Positions 1-9,850 of a stretch of DNA of 64,000 nt are shown here, in pieces. The translations under genes were made by a program, and so were the position numbers. The DNA is from Cryptomeria japonica (Eukaryota > Streptophyta > Pinopsida > Cupressales > Cupressaceae), in NCBI RefSeq assembly GCF_030272615.1, contig NC_081408.1, positions 62,120,614 to 62,184,613 of the forward strand, in the 5' to 3' direction. The notes under the pieces are model-generated. The model was not told where the DNA came from, did not search any database, and worked only from the letters and a program-made list of their open reading frames with translations. Within the stretch, counting starts at the first letter, position 1. Every line of letters begins with the position of its first letter.

Positions 1-1273
1 GAGATATATTATTGTCTTCACGGGTTCTCTGAAAACCTATCTTCATCAGGTGTGAATGTAGTCTTTCATACCATGCTCTTGGTGCTTTCTTCAAACCATA
101 TAGTGTCTTGTACAATTTACACACCATATCCTTTGCATCAATCATAGCATAACCATCTGGATGCTCAATGTATACTTCATCTTCCATTATTCCATTTAGA
201 AATATTGACTTCACATCCATCTGATATACTTTGAATTCCCTATATGCTATAAATGCAAGTATAGTCCTAACACCTTCCAATCTAGCAACTGGTGCAAATG
301 TCTCATCATAGTCTTCTCCTTCTTCTTGTGCATAACCTTTGCATACCAATCTAGCTTTGTTTCTGAATACTACTCCATCTTTTTTAAGTTTATTCCTGAA
401 TACCCATTTAGTACCTATCACATTTTTATTCACCGGTTTGGGTATTAGGGTCCATGTGTTTTTCTTCTCAATCTGGTCAATCTCTTCTTCCATAGCTTTA
501 ATCTAGTGATCATCTCCAAATGCTTCCTTAGCAGTTCTTGTCTCAATAGTGGAGATCATGCAAGAATTCTCTCTAATTCTTCTTTTGGTTAATACTCCAA
601 CATATTTATCTCTAAAAATCTGGTTAGGATTATGATTGAGTCTCACATACCCTGGAATAACATGATCATTATCTTTAGGTTCTTCTTCCTCACTATCACC
701 ATCTTCTTCTACAGAATCTACCTATTCTGGTTGAACTGGTACTACAACATTCACTTCACTAGCTTCTGGCTTCACCGGTTCTGGTTCCAAAATAAGAATG
801 TAAGGTTCATCTTCCTTTTTCTCCTCACTAGTTTCTCCCGAAACTTTAGGATACTCATCCACTCGGACATCAACACTCTTAATGATTCTCTTTGTCTAGT
901 TGTTGTAACATTTGTGGGCCTTACTCTTGGTGGAATAACCAGGAAATATGCCTTCATCACTTTTAGCCTCAAACTTACTATCATAGTCACCTCTCTTGAT
1001 AAAACATTTACTACCAAAAATCTTAAAATAACTGACATTAGGTGATCTACCATACAAATATTCATAAGGGGTTTTATCCTTACCTCTTTTTACCAATATC
1101 TGGTTCATAGTGTAGATAGTTGTGCTAACAACTTCTCTCCATAAAGTTTTTGCTACTCCTCCTTGTATTAGCATCGTTCTAGCAACTTCAACAATTGACC
1201 GGTTGTTCCTCTCTACAATACCATTCTATTGTGGTGTCCTCTATTTGCAATTGACACTCATCGGATTCATTTT
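1..1273 (-). pseudogene. Ty1/copia pol fragment (integrase C-terminal part to reverse transcriptase)
   Basis: Read on the minus strand, this encodes the integrase end of a copia polyprotein (positions about 1250-900: a GIVERNNRS segment, then TPYEYLYGRSPNV and KIFGSKC), followed by a spacer and reverse transcriptase (about 420-1). The RT part includes ARLVCKGYAQ, DETFAPVARLEGV, YQMDVKS and LKKAPRAWYERL. These are standard Ty1/copia signatures. The frame is interrupted: near 1210-1240 the usual PQQNG box carries a TAG, and another TAG lies eight codons upstream. The fragment is therefore dead. It runs off the left window edge before the YVDD box and RNase H, and it is cut on its integrase side by the element at 1274-6273. 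Its LTRs are not in the window. Confidence 0.9.
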
Positions 1274-1759
1274 TGTTAGATTTTGCCAAGATCAAGAGCT
1301 CAATGAAATGTACAAAATAGAGACACAATATAGGACAAGAATAAACTATATTCTCATCAATAGAAAATGATCAATAATCAACTGGATTCAATATAATGAA
1401 TAGAGGCTTGCTTATATAGGCAAGGCCATATGGATGTATGAGCACACAAATATGACATATGGCTCAATGAGAAACAAGGGTAGGTAGGAAATAGGTGTGG
1501 GTAGGTAGGAGAAATAATATAATATTCCACATGAGGTGGATCACCCACCGAAGGTGGAATTATCACTCCACAATAAGTGGATATGATAGTGTAATAACAA
1601 GATCAACACCATAAAAGGTGGAATTTCTCCTACACAGACTATCCCAATGTGGCACAAGCACCCAAGTGTCTCATATCCAAACTACTATGAAATGCATTAT
1701 TCTAAGTAAACTTAAGTAAGTGTAATAATATCCACGATGAATAATTATTTACACCAACA
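1274..1759 (-). repeat. 3' LTR of element G
   Basis: This is a direct copy of 5788-6273, of identical length (486 bp) with about 8 substitutions. The ends are TG..CA type. A TATA-like CTTATATA (minus strand TATATAAG) lies at 1411-1418. Confidence 0.95.
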
Positions 1760-1772
1760 CCCTCCCTTAAGT
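1760..1772 (-). other. Polypurine tract of element G
   Basis: In element orientation the bases AAGGGAGGG directly precede the 3' LTR. This is the expected position of the plus-strand primer of an LTR retrotransposon. Confidence 0.8.
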
Positions 1773-2007
1773 GCAACTTAGGGGAATGCACTTAAGTCTA
1801 CAATGCAACTAAGCAATGCAAGATGGGTCCCGGCTACTAGGCCATGTAAGGTACCCATGAACAAATGCAAATGCATGCAAACCAATGCAATGAAATCTCT
1901 CACAAAGTGGGGAAAGAGAGAAAAACCCAATGGCAAAAAACCCTCCCCCAAAAGAGAGATGAAAGCTATACAAAAAACTCTCAAAGAAGTATGTGAGGAA
2001 CAAAACC

Positions 2008-4263
2008 CTATGTGAGGAAAAAGTCCCCCCCATATGAGAGAAGAAGAGAAGTTAAACTGTGACCCCCCCTCAATGGAGAATCTGCACCAATGATAGAAGC
2101 TCGATGTATGAAGAAACTGCTCCACGAACGTCGAACAACATTCCTCCCCTTAGGAAGAAACAAAACCAAAGGTGTATCCATGAAGTCTCCCCAATCATGA
2201 AGGGAAGATGTATGAAGAAAACTCATGATGAAAGGAATCTCTGAAAACTGCTCAAGTGTCCCCATGTCGATGCTAAAAGATACCCCCTCCAAAGGTGGTA
2301 AACTGTGCCACACTACTGAAAAAGGCACTCCAAGATCTAGTGGAGATGGATGTAGAACATGTCCCAAAGATTCACATGTCTCCTCAAAACATAAAGAGAC
2401 CTCCTCCAACTGCTGTACATAAGTATCCACAATCATGTCAACCTTGAAAGAATGATCATGTAGAGAATGAACAAGAGGGTCAGAGTGTGCCTGTGCAACA
2501 ATCGAAGAAGGATCATCTTCATCAAAGAGAAGATGAATGTCATCAATGATGTCTCCCAAATCTGCAATGTAGGATTCCACAAACAAACCTGTAATGTCTA
2601 TCAAGTAATCATCCCATGAATCTGAAGCTAGAAGACAATGAATATCCTGCTGCACTGAATCACATGAAGGCAAAATTGTCGCACTATCTACATCATCAGG
2701 TGCAATAGGTGATGTGATATCAATATGAGGAGATGAAATACAAGACTCAAGAATGGGGTCACATGTGAGAATCCCCATGTTCAAGTGTCCAAAGTTCTCC
2801 TCAAAATCTGAACCATCACAAGAAGTGTGATCATCATGTGTAGAATCATCAAATGTGAAATCATCATCATCAACAAAATATGAAAAGGAGTATAATCGAG
2901 ATGCATGATCAACCACCCTAGTTGCAATGATAGCTCTAGTCTCCATGTCTCTAATGAAAATTGAGTCAGGTGTGAACTCCACAACTCTCTTAGTTGCACC
3001 ATGTGTGATTTGATAGATAGAAAGGAGATTGTTTATCAAGTGGGGTACACACAACACATCATTGAAGAAGCTATCCCCAATGTCAATAGATCCTTTCCCA
3101 ATCACATCCATGTATGTATGATTGCCCATCAAAATTTGTGGCATGGTGCAAGGCTCAAATGTAGAGAACATAGATTGCAAAGATGCCATATGATGAGAAG
3201 CCCCTGGATCTAGAAGCCATCTCTCTGAATCATGACTGATAGTAGCACATAGAGATTTTCCTATTCTTGTTCCAAAAGAGTGAGTCTTTCCACTTGTAGA
3301 AGCCATGAATGCTTGCCCTTTTCCTTTTGAAAGTGAGGAAGTGGAAGTTGATGAATCATCCTTCTTGTAGACTTTAGGCAAATCAATGTTATGCTTTTTG
3401 ATGATATGTGTGAGTTCATCAATCTTCTTAGAATGGCAACGATGCTCCTCATGACCAATCTTTTTACAATAAGCACAAGTAGGTCTCTCCCTCTTTGGTG
3501 AATTATCTCTCTTGGAAGAGGATGAATCTCCTTGTTGTGGAGAAGATGGTGCTTTTTCTTTAGGCTTTGATTGCCATTTCTTCTTGTTTGAGTTGTCCTT
3601 TCCTTGATTTTCTTTGTTCCCTTGATTTGCCACTAATGCTTGAGACTTAGAAGAAGCCTTAAGAATGCCCATGCTTATCAACTTAGTTTGTTCCATCATC
3701 AAAATTTCATTGAAATCATCAAATGTAGGCATTTTGTAGCTTGAACCCATTGTCATCCTATGAGTTTGGAAACTAGAAACAAATGCTGCATATTCTTGTG
3801 GAAGCTTCCCTATCAAGTTGAATATCAATTGAGTATCCTTCTTATCAATGCCACAATCTTTGAGTTGTGCCCTCAACTCAATTGCCTTAGTGACATAATC
3901 TTGTATAGTATCAAAGTTCTTGGGATCCAACATGGTGAGATCACTATCAATTTGATATCCCCTAATCTCATCAACTTGACCATACAAGTCTTGAAACTTT
4001 TGCCAAGCATCCTTTATTAGAGTACATTTCTCAATATGAAAAATGAGATCCTTTGATACATACTTTCTTAAGGTACCAATTTCCATGATATTTTTAGTGA
4101 GCCAATCCAAGTGACCAACTGGATCAACCTTAGGATCAGCTGGAGCAACAATTGTTCCATCAATGTAATGAGTGAGTCCTTTTTCCATAAGTTTACTCCA
4201 TGCATCAATTTTCCAAGTAGCATAATTATGTGGAGTTAAGAGAGGAAACTTAGAAGAACCCAT
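2008..4263 (-). CDS. Gag/protease-like protein of element G with an unrecognised acidic C-terminal half
   Basis: An open frame of 752 codons starting at MGSSKFPLL; an in-frame ATG 16 codons upstream is less likely to be the start. Residues about 1-230 resemble the copia gag domain (LTPHNYATWK, then DLTMLDPKNFDTIQDYV). A basic linker leads to one CCHC zinc knuckle, CAYCKKIGHEEHRC. Next comes a copia protease-like segment, WLLDPGASHHM, followed by VLCVPHLINNLLS and the start of a pre-integrase-like region ending FGHLN. In place of integrase and RT, the last 240 or so residues are rich in Asp, Ser, His and Ile (for example DLGDIIDDIHLLFDEDD), and I do not recognise them. The usual active-site D-S-G is D-P-G here, so proteolysis is doubtful. 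There are no internal stops, unlike nearly every other gene in the window. Confidence 0.85.
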   Translation of the reverse strand: MGSSKFPLLTPHNYATWKIDAWSKLMEKGLTHYIDGTIVAPADPKVDPVGHLDWLTKNIMEIGTLRKYVSKDLIFHIEKCTLIKDAWQKFQDLYGQVDEIRGYQIDSDLTMLDPKNFDTIQDYVTKAIELRAQLKDCGIDKKDTQLIFNLIGKLPQEYAAFVSSFQTHRMTMGSSYKMPTFDDFNEILMMEQTKLISMGILKASSKSQALVANQGNKENQGKDNSNKKKWQSKPKEKAPSSPQQGDSSSSKRDNSPKRERPTCAYCKKIGHEEHRCHSKKIDELTHIIKKHNIDLPKVYKKDDSSTSTSSLSKGKGQAFMASTSGKTHSFGTRIGKSLCATISHDSERWLLDPGASHHMASLQSMFSTFEPCTMPQILMGNHTYMDVIGKGSIDIGDSFFNDVLCVPHLINNLLSIYQITHGATKRVVEFTPDSIFIRDMETRAIIATRVVDHASRLYSFSYFVDDDDFTFDDSTHDDHTSCDGSDFEENFGHLNMGILTCDPILESCISSPHIDITSPIAPDDVDSATILPSCDSVQQDIHCLLASDSWDDYLIDITGLFVESYIADLGDIIDDIHLLFDEDDPSSIVAQAHSDPLVHSLHDHSFKVDMIVDTYVQQLEEVSLCFEETCESLGHVLHPSPLDLGVPFSVVWHSLPPLEGVSFSIDMGTLEQFSEIPFIMSFLHTSSLHDWGDFMDTPLVLFLPKGRNVVRRSWSSFFIHRASIIGADSPLRGGHSLTSLLLSYGGDFFLT

Positions 4264-4311
4264 AGCAGCTAAAAAGGAAGAAACATAAGAGCACAAAAGC
4301 ACAAGAGACAC

Positions 4312-5787
4312 CCCCCAAATTCAATCAATCAAAGTACCCCCCCAAAAGTGATGATTTTTGGCACTTTATACTTAGTGCGATTATAATGAGCCACTTGCAA
4401 AACAAGGCAAAGTGGACTTATGATGCAAATTTTACAACTTCTCAAATGAGATACAAGAGACTTCAATCAATAGTGCAATGACTCTAACTGAGATTCAAGC
4501 AAATATACAAGTACCAAGAGAGCCAAAAATGGCTAAGATATGAAAGTACAATTTCTACTTACAATGACATCAATCTGATAACATCATATGAAAGTAGACA
4601 AAAAAATACACACTTTCAAAAAATATGGCACCTAAAAAGGAGGTCGGATGACCCCAAACGAAGCCTCTGAAGTTGCAAAAACTGGGATTACACAGGTACA
4701 GTCACCAAAAACTGCATTTTCTAAAAAATACATGCGTCAAAATCAAAAAATTCTTTCACCACTACGGAGAGCACAAAATTCTAGCCTATTTCAAAAAAAA
4801 TTGCACCCAAAAAGAAGCAAAAATGAGCAAGTTATGGCCATTTGAAGTTGAACTGCAAAATCAAAAATGCAAATGAGAGAGGATCCAAAAATTTTCAAAC
4901 CCTGCTGATGTGGTGCTGATGTCAGCAAGTCACATGATTAAATTTGATGGCCGTATGACCGTCGTAAAACTTCACCCTATCTGCTGACTAGGCGTCTGTA
5001 CTGTACGGATGGGATGACTGTGTAATTCGTACTGTACGGAATTGCTGACTGTGCAGGCTGATGTGGCATCCATACGGATAATTCGTGCGAGGTTTGTATT
5101 GTGGGCCAGTGGCTGCTTGCCATGTGGCAGGCGCGGTCCTCCGGTTTAGGTTGGTCGACTGTCCGCGTTGTGCCGGGAGGCGGCGGAGCCGAGTGGTAGC
5201 GGTGGATGTTGAGGGTGCCGACGAGTACTGGCAGGCGAAAGGAGGTGCGGATGGCGGCGAAAGCTGCAGTTCTCAGTGCGGTGGCTAGTGTCGTGGTCCT
5301 GGGTGGCGGGAGATCTGTGTGTGGAGACCGGCAGTGAGCGCAGAGACCGACGAGATGAGAGGATGGTGGACCTGCACGGGCTTCGACGTGTGGACCAGGG
5401 TGACAAGTACGAATCTGTCTATAGACCTGCATGCTGCAAGTACGGCAGGTCAAGGGGGGGGGTGTCTGGGGACCCCCCAAAAACTTTGTTTTTTTGATTT
5501 TTTGATTTTTGAAAAAAAATTTCAGAAAAATAAATTTTTTTTTTCGAAAAATATAATAATATTTCGAAAATCCGTACGATTATAGAAAAAGTGGAGAAAA
5601 AAATTTTCTCACCAAAATAGGCTGACTTTATAACCAAAATTCATGGAAATGGCCTTTTGGATGCAATGGCTTGGTCGGATCTGGTCTAGGACGCCTCCAA
5701 AAGATGTTGCTCCTCAGATTTGGCTCTTGAAGTCACAATAATGCCTCTTCAAGATGAATCAATGAAGCCCCAATGGCTCTGATACCA
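4312..5787 (-). other. Long 5' leader of element G with a GC-rich island
   Basis: This 1.5-kb stretch between the primer site and gag has no recognisable gene. Positions about 4960-5470 are clearly GC-rich, whereas the rest is AT-rich. Within the island the motif TACTGTACGGA occurs twice (near 4998 and 5031), and related CCGTA/CGTACG words occur at 4950, 5074 and 5573. A run of G followed by a run of C (5453-5476) could fold back. A 167-codon minus-strand frame covers the island (4977-5480), but its composition looks like a by-product of GC content. Confidence 0.6.
5770..5787 (-). other. Primer binding site of element G (initiator tRNA-Met type)
   Basis: On the minus strand the bases directly after the 5' LTR read TGGTATCAGAGCC. 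This complements the 3' end of plant initiator tRNA-Met, the usual copia primer. It is not a tRNA gene. Confidence 0.92.
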
Positions 5788-6273
5788 TGTTAGATTTTGC
5801 CAAGATCAAGAGCTCAATGAAATGTACAAAATAGAGACACAATATAGGACAAGAATAAACTGTATTCTCATCAATAGAAAATGATCAATAATCAACTGGA
5901 TTCAATACAATGAATAGAGGCTTGCTTATATAGGCAAGGCCATATGGATGTATGAGCACACAAATATGACATGTGGCTCAATGAGAAACAAGGGTAGGTA
6001 GGAAATAGGTGTGGGTAGGTAGGAGAAATAATATAATATTCCACATGAGTTGGATCACCCACCGAAGGTGGAATTATCACTCCACAATAAGTGGATATGA
6101 TAGTGTAATAACAAGATCAACACCATAAAAGGTGGAATTTCTCCTACACACACTATCCCAATGTGGCACAAACACCCAAGTGTCTCATATCCAAACTACT
6201 ATGAAATGCATTATCCTAAGTAAACTTAAGTAAGTGTAATAATATCCATGATGAATAATTATTTACACCAACA
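5788..6273 (-). repeat. 5' LTR of element G
   Basis: 486-bp direct repeat of 1274-1759, followed on the plus strand by the target duplication ATTTT. Confidence 0.95.
5925..5932 (-). promoter_or_regulatory. TATA box of the element G 5' LTR
   Basis: Minus strand TATATAAG within CCTATATAAGC, about 140 bp from the primer site. It is conserved in the other LTR, and the placement fits an LTR promoter. Confidence 0.6.
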
Positions 6274-6277
6274 ATTT

Positions 6278-7161
6278 TGTTGTCATTGATGGCAACATGA
6301 TTAGATGGAAGTCATATACCAACATTAGGAGGTATTTACCGATAGACACCAACATTGTAGTATCTAGGTCACATAGACACCAACATTGGCACTGGCACTG
6401 ACATCAAGTAGTTCAGGAAGCCGACATCAAGGAAGTTTTATTTAGAAGATCATTTTGTAATTATTGACGAGGCCGACATTGAATATCTTTTGTAATGTGT
6501 TGTACACCGACATAAGACATATTGTTTACAATGGGTATATAGGTCAATGTACTAGGTCATTCTAATATATATACTAATAAGGACATAGGAGATTTATAGC
6601 AGAACTGTATAATGTGAAGAATATTTATGTAGATAATTTGTATGCAAATGATATATCATATAATGATCGGTAGATAGTTTGGAGAGCATTTTTGGAGGAG
6701 AAGAGATATCGGTATAAGTGTTCAAGGTTTATGAACCAGTATAGAGTAGAACTATAACTGGAACTCTTTTTGACATAGCAAATGCATTTTATGAGTTCAT
6801 TATTACTATTTGATTTCAGCAGAAGCTTGTAGTCAGTGAGACTCTTTTTGTGGTGAGCAGCATGCTCTCGGTAGTGTGCCTTCCTGCATGTGCAGGCCCC
6901 CATTATATGTAATATCCTTTCATATGGCCAGTAAACTAATATTGTGGGTCACAAATCCCACTGTGTTTTTTCCTCTTTGAGGTTTTCCACATATAAATTA
7001 TATGTGTTATGGTGTTCATTTATGTGGATGGTTTTATTTGCTTCAAGTTATATGTTTCTTCATTTACCAGTTTATATGTGTATGGTATAAAAGGATTAAA
7101 TCTTATCTTATCGCTAAAACACTAATTCACCCCCCCCTCTCAGTGTTCTTGGATACCAACA
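6278..7161 (+). repeat. 5' LTR of element C
   Basis: It starts TGTTGTCATTGATGG and ends ACCAACA directly before the primer site. Its 3' third shares a conserved block with the LTRs of element B (a GAGCAG..TGCATGTGCAGGCCC segment near 6850-6900, and a C-rich tract before the end at about 7130). The two families are related but distinct. No second copy is in the window, so the left end rests on the TGTTG start only. Confidence 0.7.
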
Positions 7162-7179
7162 ATTGGTATCAGAGCCTGG
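7162..7179 (+). other. Primer binding site of element C
   Basis: ATTGGTATCAGAGCCTGG directly follows the LTR and complements the 3' end of initiator tRNA-Met. Confidence 0.9.
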
Positions 7180-7235
7180 TACCTTGGAAGAAGTTTTACA
7201 GCTTGAGGAAGATCCTAAAACTGGAATCTTTGAAC

Positions 7236-8195
7236 ATGGCTATGGAAAAGCAACTTGAGATGGCTCTTAAGGATTATGATGCTGAAAGGATGAATAATTT
7301 AAAATTGCAAGATGAATTCAATTCTACTAATGAATTCACTTATCCTGCAAGAAAGGCTATGATCATCTCAAGCCAAGAGAAAGGAACTTTTGCAAAACCC
7401 AGATGATGAGGAGAAAAATGCACTTAAGGAACAATTTCAGAAACTAAGTCAAGCAAACATGCTCATGAAGAATGAAATGCAAGACCTTACTATGAGGTTA
7501 TCAAAAGATATTGATGATAGAAAGAAGAAGGAAGATAATCTTGTTATATCTCTGAAGAACAAATTTGATGAATGTGGCAGATTGACTCATGAGAATAATC
7601 TATTGATAATTGATTTGGCACACTCCCAAAAAATGAACAAGAACTTGAAAGACAAATAACTACTCTGAGCGATGATCTGACTACTGCAAGTGAGTATAAA
7701 GAAAAATTCAGGATTAGTGCTACATAGTTGGATGACTTATTGAAAAGACAAAAGTAGATTGATGATTCTAGAGGACTTGGATTTGTACAAGGTGAAAGAT
7801 CTAGTATTGCAAATGAAGGTTGGACAAATGGTATGCATAACTCATCAGAACAGAGGAAACTAGTAAGGAAAACTAATGCTTATAAATTCAATGGTAGATA
7901 TTTTCTTTGCAATAAATTTTGGCATATGGCTAAACAATGTAAAAATAGAGCAAATCAAAACTACAATTATGTTCATGGTCAATGCACAAACTGCAAGAAA
8001 TATGGTCATAGATCAGAAGATTGTAGAATGAATGTTAAATGTCATGTATGTGGAAAGTTTGGACATTTTTCTAATCATTATAGGTCAAGGAATAACACCA
8101 GATATGACAAAGAAATTCAAAAGAATAATGTTACATGTTATGCATGCAACAAAATAGGTCATATTGCTAATTACTATAGAAGCAAGACTCAATAG
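7236..8195 (+). pseudogene. Gag-like protein of element C: coiled coil plus four CCHC zinc knuckles (frameshifted)
   Basis: The start MAMEKQLEMALKDYDAERM follows the primer site by about 55 bp. The first part (7236-7660) is charged and heptad-like, suggesting a coiled coil, and changes frame near 7390. The C-terminal part (7833-8195) has four knuckle-like units: CNKFWHMAKQC (first Cys near FLC), CTNCKKYGHRSEDC, CHVCGKFGHFSNHY and CYACNKIGHIANYY. The last two have lost their final Cys. The same layout occurs in A1 (17096-18410) and A2 (31740-33113). In LTR elements this type of protein packages RNA. The frame breaks make this copy a pseudogene. Confidence 0.8.
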
Positions 8196-8738
8196 ATTAG
8201 AAATGATAAAGATAATGGGAAAGGAAAGCAAAAGGTAGATGAAATACAACAAGATCACACCAAGAGATGTGTTAGAAAGTCTAAAGAACCAAGTGGAGAT
8301 GGATCTACATCGGTAACTCCATTGGTAGAACAGAGCATTCCTGCACCAGTAGGAAATTCTATCAGTAACTGAGGCATAGGTCTTAGGGGTTGGAAAATTC
8401 ATTTCAAATCTTTCTTATTCCCCTAGAGGAGATCAGAAGAGATCTAGAGAGTTGAGTTCACCATTGTTTAAGGTTCACCTGACATAAGACTATGAAATCG
8501 ACATGCGGTAGGGTAGATCATGAAGCATTTATGACAATAAAAGATTAGGGTTTATTCGCTGATAAAAGGGGAAAGTGGATTAATTTTCACTCACCCTGCA
8601 TTCAAGCATTTAGAGTAAAGTAAAGGCAAATTTTAGGCAAATTAAGAGCGAGCAAAGGCATTCTGAAAGGATTTTGAGTAGTTATCTAAGAAGCACTCAA
8701 TCTTCCACTGACGTTCACTTTCAGGTATTCTTCAAAAA
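8196..8738 (+). other. Spacer between gag and the second frame of element C
   Basis: No gene is recognised. The stretch has scattered stops. It corresponds to the spacers at 16506-17095 in A1 and 31244-31739 in A2. Confidence 0.5.
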
Positions 8739-9850
8739 ATGGCATCTGGATCTTCGGCTCCTACTTTTATTGCGAATCCAAACATTGTCAAAGTCAAGGA
8801 TAGGGTGAGGCCCGTATTCAAGGAGGTTCCCCTGATTGGTAAGAAAGAAGACTCTACAGGAGCATTTTCTAGGGTTCCTAACGACGTGATGTATGTTGAA
8901 GATGTGAGGGCATAAATTCAATGCACCCTGGAGGATCTAGGCACAGAGGAAATCAAAAGCATGGATCAATCCATGATATGGGTAGCTCTAGAACCATTAA
9001 GTTGGAATACAAAGTAATTGAGGATCTAGGGTTAACTGGTATTTTGTACATACAAGAATTCAAACATGAGGTAATCAGATATGTTCTGAGTAGGATTCAC
9101 AATGAGTTCATTTGGCTGGATATGCCCCACATGGTCACAAAGGAAGCAATTCAAGTAGTCACCGACTTACCCAACATCGAACAAGAACCTGGCAAGAAGA
9201 TTTCCAACATTGCGGTTGAGAAACTCACCGGTGCAACTCCTGATAGTAGATCAATGAGGATCAACACAATTACCGATACTGATGTGAAATTTGCAAGCAT
9301 GATAATAGGTTATAAGGTAACTCAATCTAATTGATTTAATTTTGTTGCTAGTTCTTGCATTCATGTTGCATATAAGATGCTGAGGAATAATGCAAAATAT
9401 GATTTATGTGAATGGTTGAGGAGTGAATTAATGTTGAACCTTGAAAAGATCAAGGGAATCAAGAAAGGAACTTTCAGATATAGAAACTTGATTGTTTGTT
9501 TAATTATTTACTTCATGAATGAGCTACCCGGTCTAGAGAAGAAGCATTGGGCTCATGACATACCGGTAGGTATGCAAATCAAGGAAGAAATCACCAGTCT
9601 TGGTACTAGCAGAGATGAGAAACTTTGGGGTTATTTCAAAACATTTTAGAAAAACATGAGACCGAGGGAAAGAGTATCAAAGCACATTGTGGAGAAGTAC
9701 TCCACTGATATCTGTTTTATGGTGAAATTTGATGAAACTCTAATGGAGGTAGTAGAACCTAGGATCATATGGATCACTAAGCTTTGATATGAAGTGGATG
9801 ATAGTATTTTTGAACTCTATGCAAGAATGTTGCTTGAAGCTCTCTTTACA
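8739..9850 (+). pseudogene. N-terminal part of the long unrecognised second ORF (element C copy)
   Basis: It starts MASGSSAPTFIANPN. Recognisable blocks shared with A1 and A2 are VPNDVMYVEDVRA (A: DQVLLVEDVRFF), IRYVLSRIHNEFIWLDMPHM (A: LSRVHDDFMWLEEQPF), DTDVKFASMIIGY (A: DAELKFAIRVIGY) and a final block with VEKYSTDICF..VEPR (A: VEKYKDDICFEV..VEPR). Several stops and shifts are present (for example after 8915, 9334 and 9649). The frame is lost at about 9850, where P450 flank begins, so the C-terminal two thirds seen in A1 and A2 are missing. Function is unknown. A third diverged copy shows that this gene is a stable component of the family. Confidence 0.75.

Larger units (their letters stand above)
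1274..6273 (-). mobile_element. Complete non-autonomous Ty1/copia-type LTR retrotransposon (element G)
   Basis: A 5.0-kb element read on the minus strand. It has two 486-bp LTRs that start TGTTGGTG and end CTAACA in element orientation. A perfect 5-bp target duplication, ATTTT, lies at 1269-1273 and 6274-6278. An initiator-Met type primer site lies inside the right-hand (5') LTR and a purine tract abuts the left-hand (3') LTR. The only long gene is a gag/protease-like ORF (2008-4263). There is no integrase, RT or RNase H, so mobility must depend on enzymes from a copia relative. By hand I count 8 mismatches between the LTRs (about 98.4 percent identity), so the insertion is fairly young. It inserted at the border between the copia pol relic and the LTR that starts at 6278. 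Confidence 0.93.
6278..9850 (+). mobile_element. 5' part of a Sirevirus-like non-autonomous element (element C), truncated
   Basis: The parts, in order, are an LTR (6278-7161), an initiator-Met primer site, a coiled-coil and zinc-knuckle gag relic, and the start of a second long frame homologous to that of A1 and A2. The element stops abruptly at about 9850, where a copy of P450-gene flank begins. No 3' LTR belonging to it is in the window. Both genes contain frameshifts and stops, so it is older than A1 and A2. Confidence 0.75.

Noticed and set aside
632-1045. 137-codon plus-strand frame
   Set aside because: It is antisense to the copia integrase/RT spacer, and its composition follows from the real minus-strand frame.
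4977-5480. 167-codon minus-strand frame in the element G leader as a gene
   Set aside because: It follows the GC-rich island and is rich in Pro, Arg, Ser and Thr as expected from composition. There is no domain, and other frames there are open too.
7162-7179. tRNA-Met-like sequences as tRNA genes (also 5770, 18455, 19999, 33158)
   Set aside because: Only the 3' end complement is present, always directly inside an LTR. These are primer sites.
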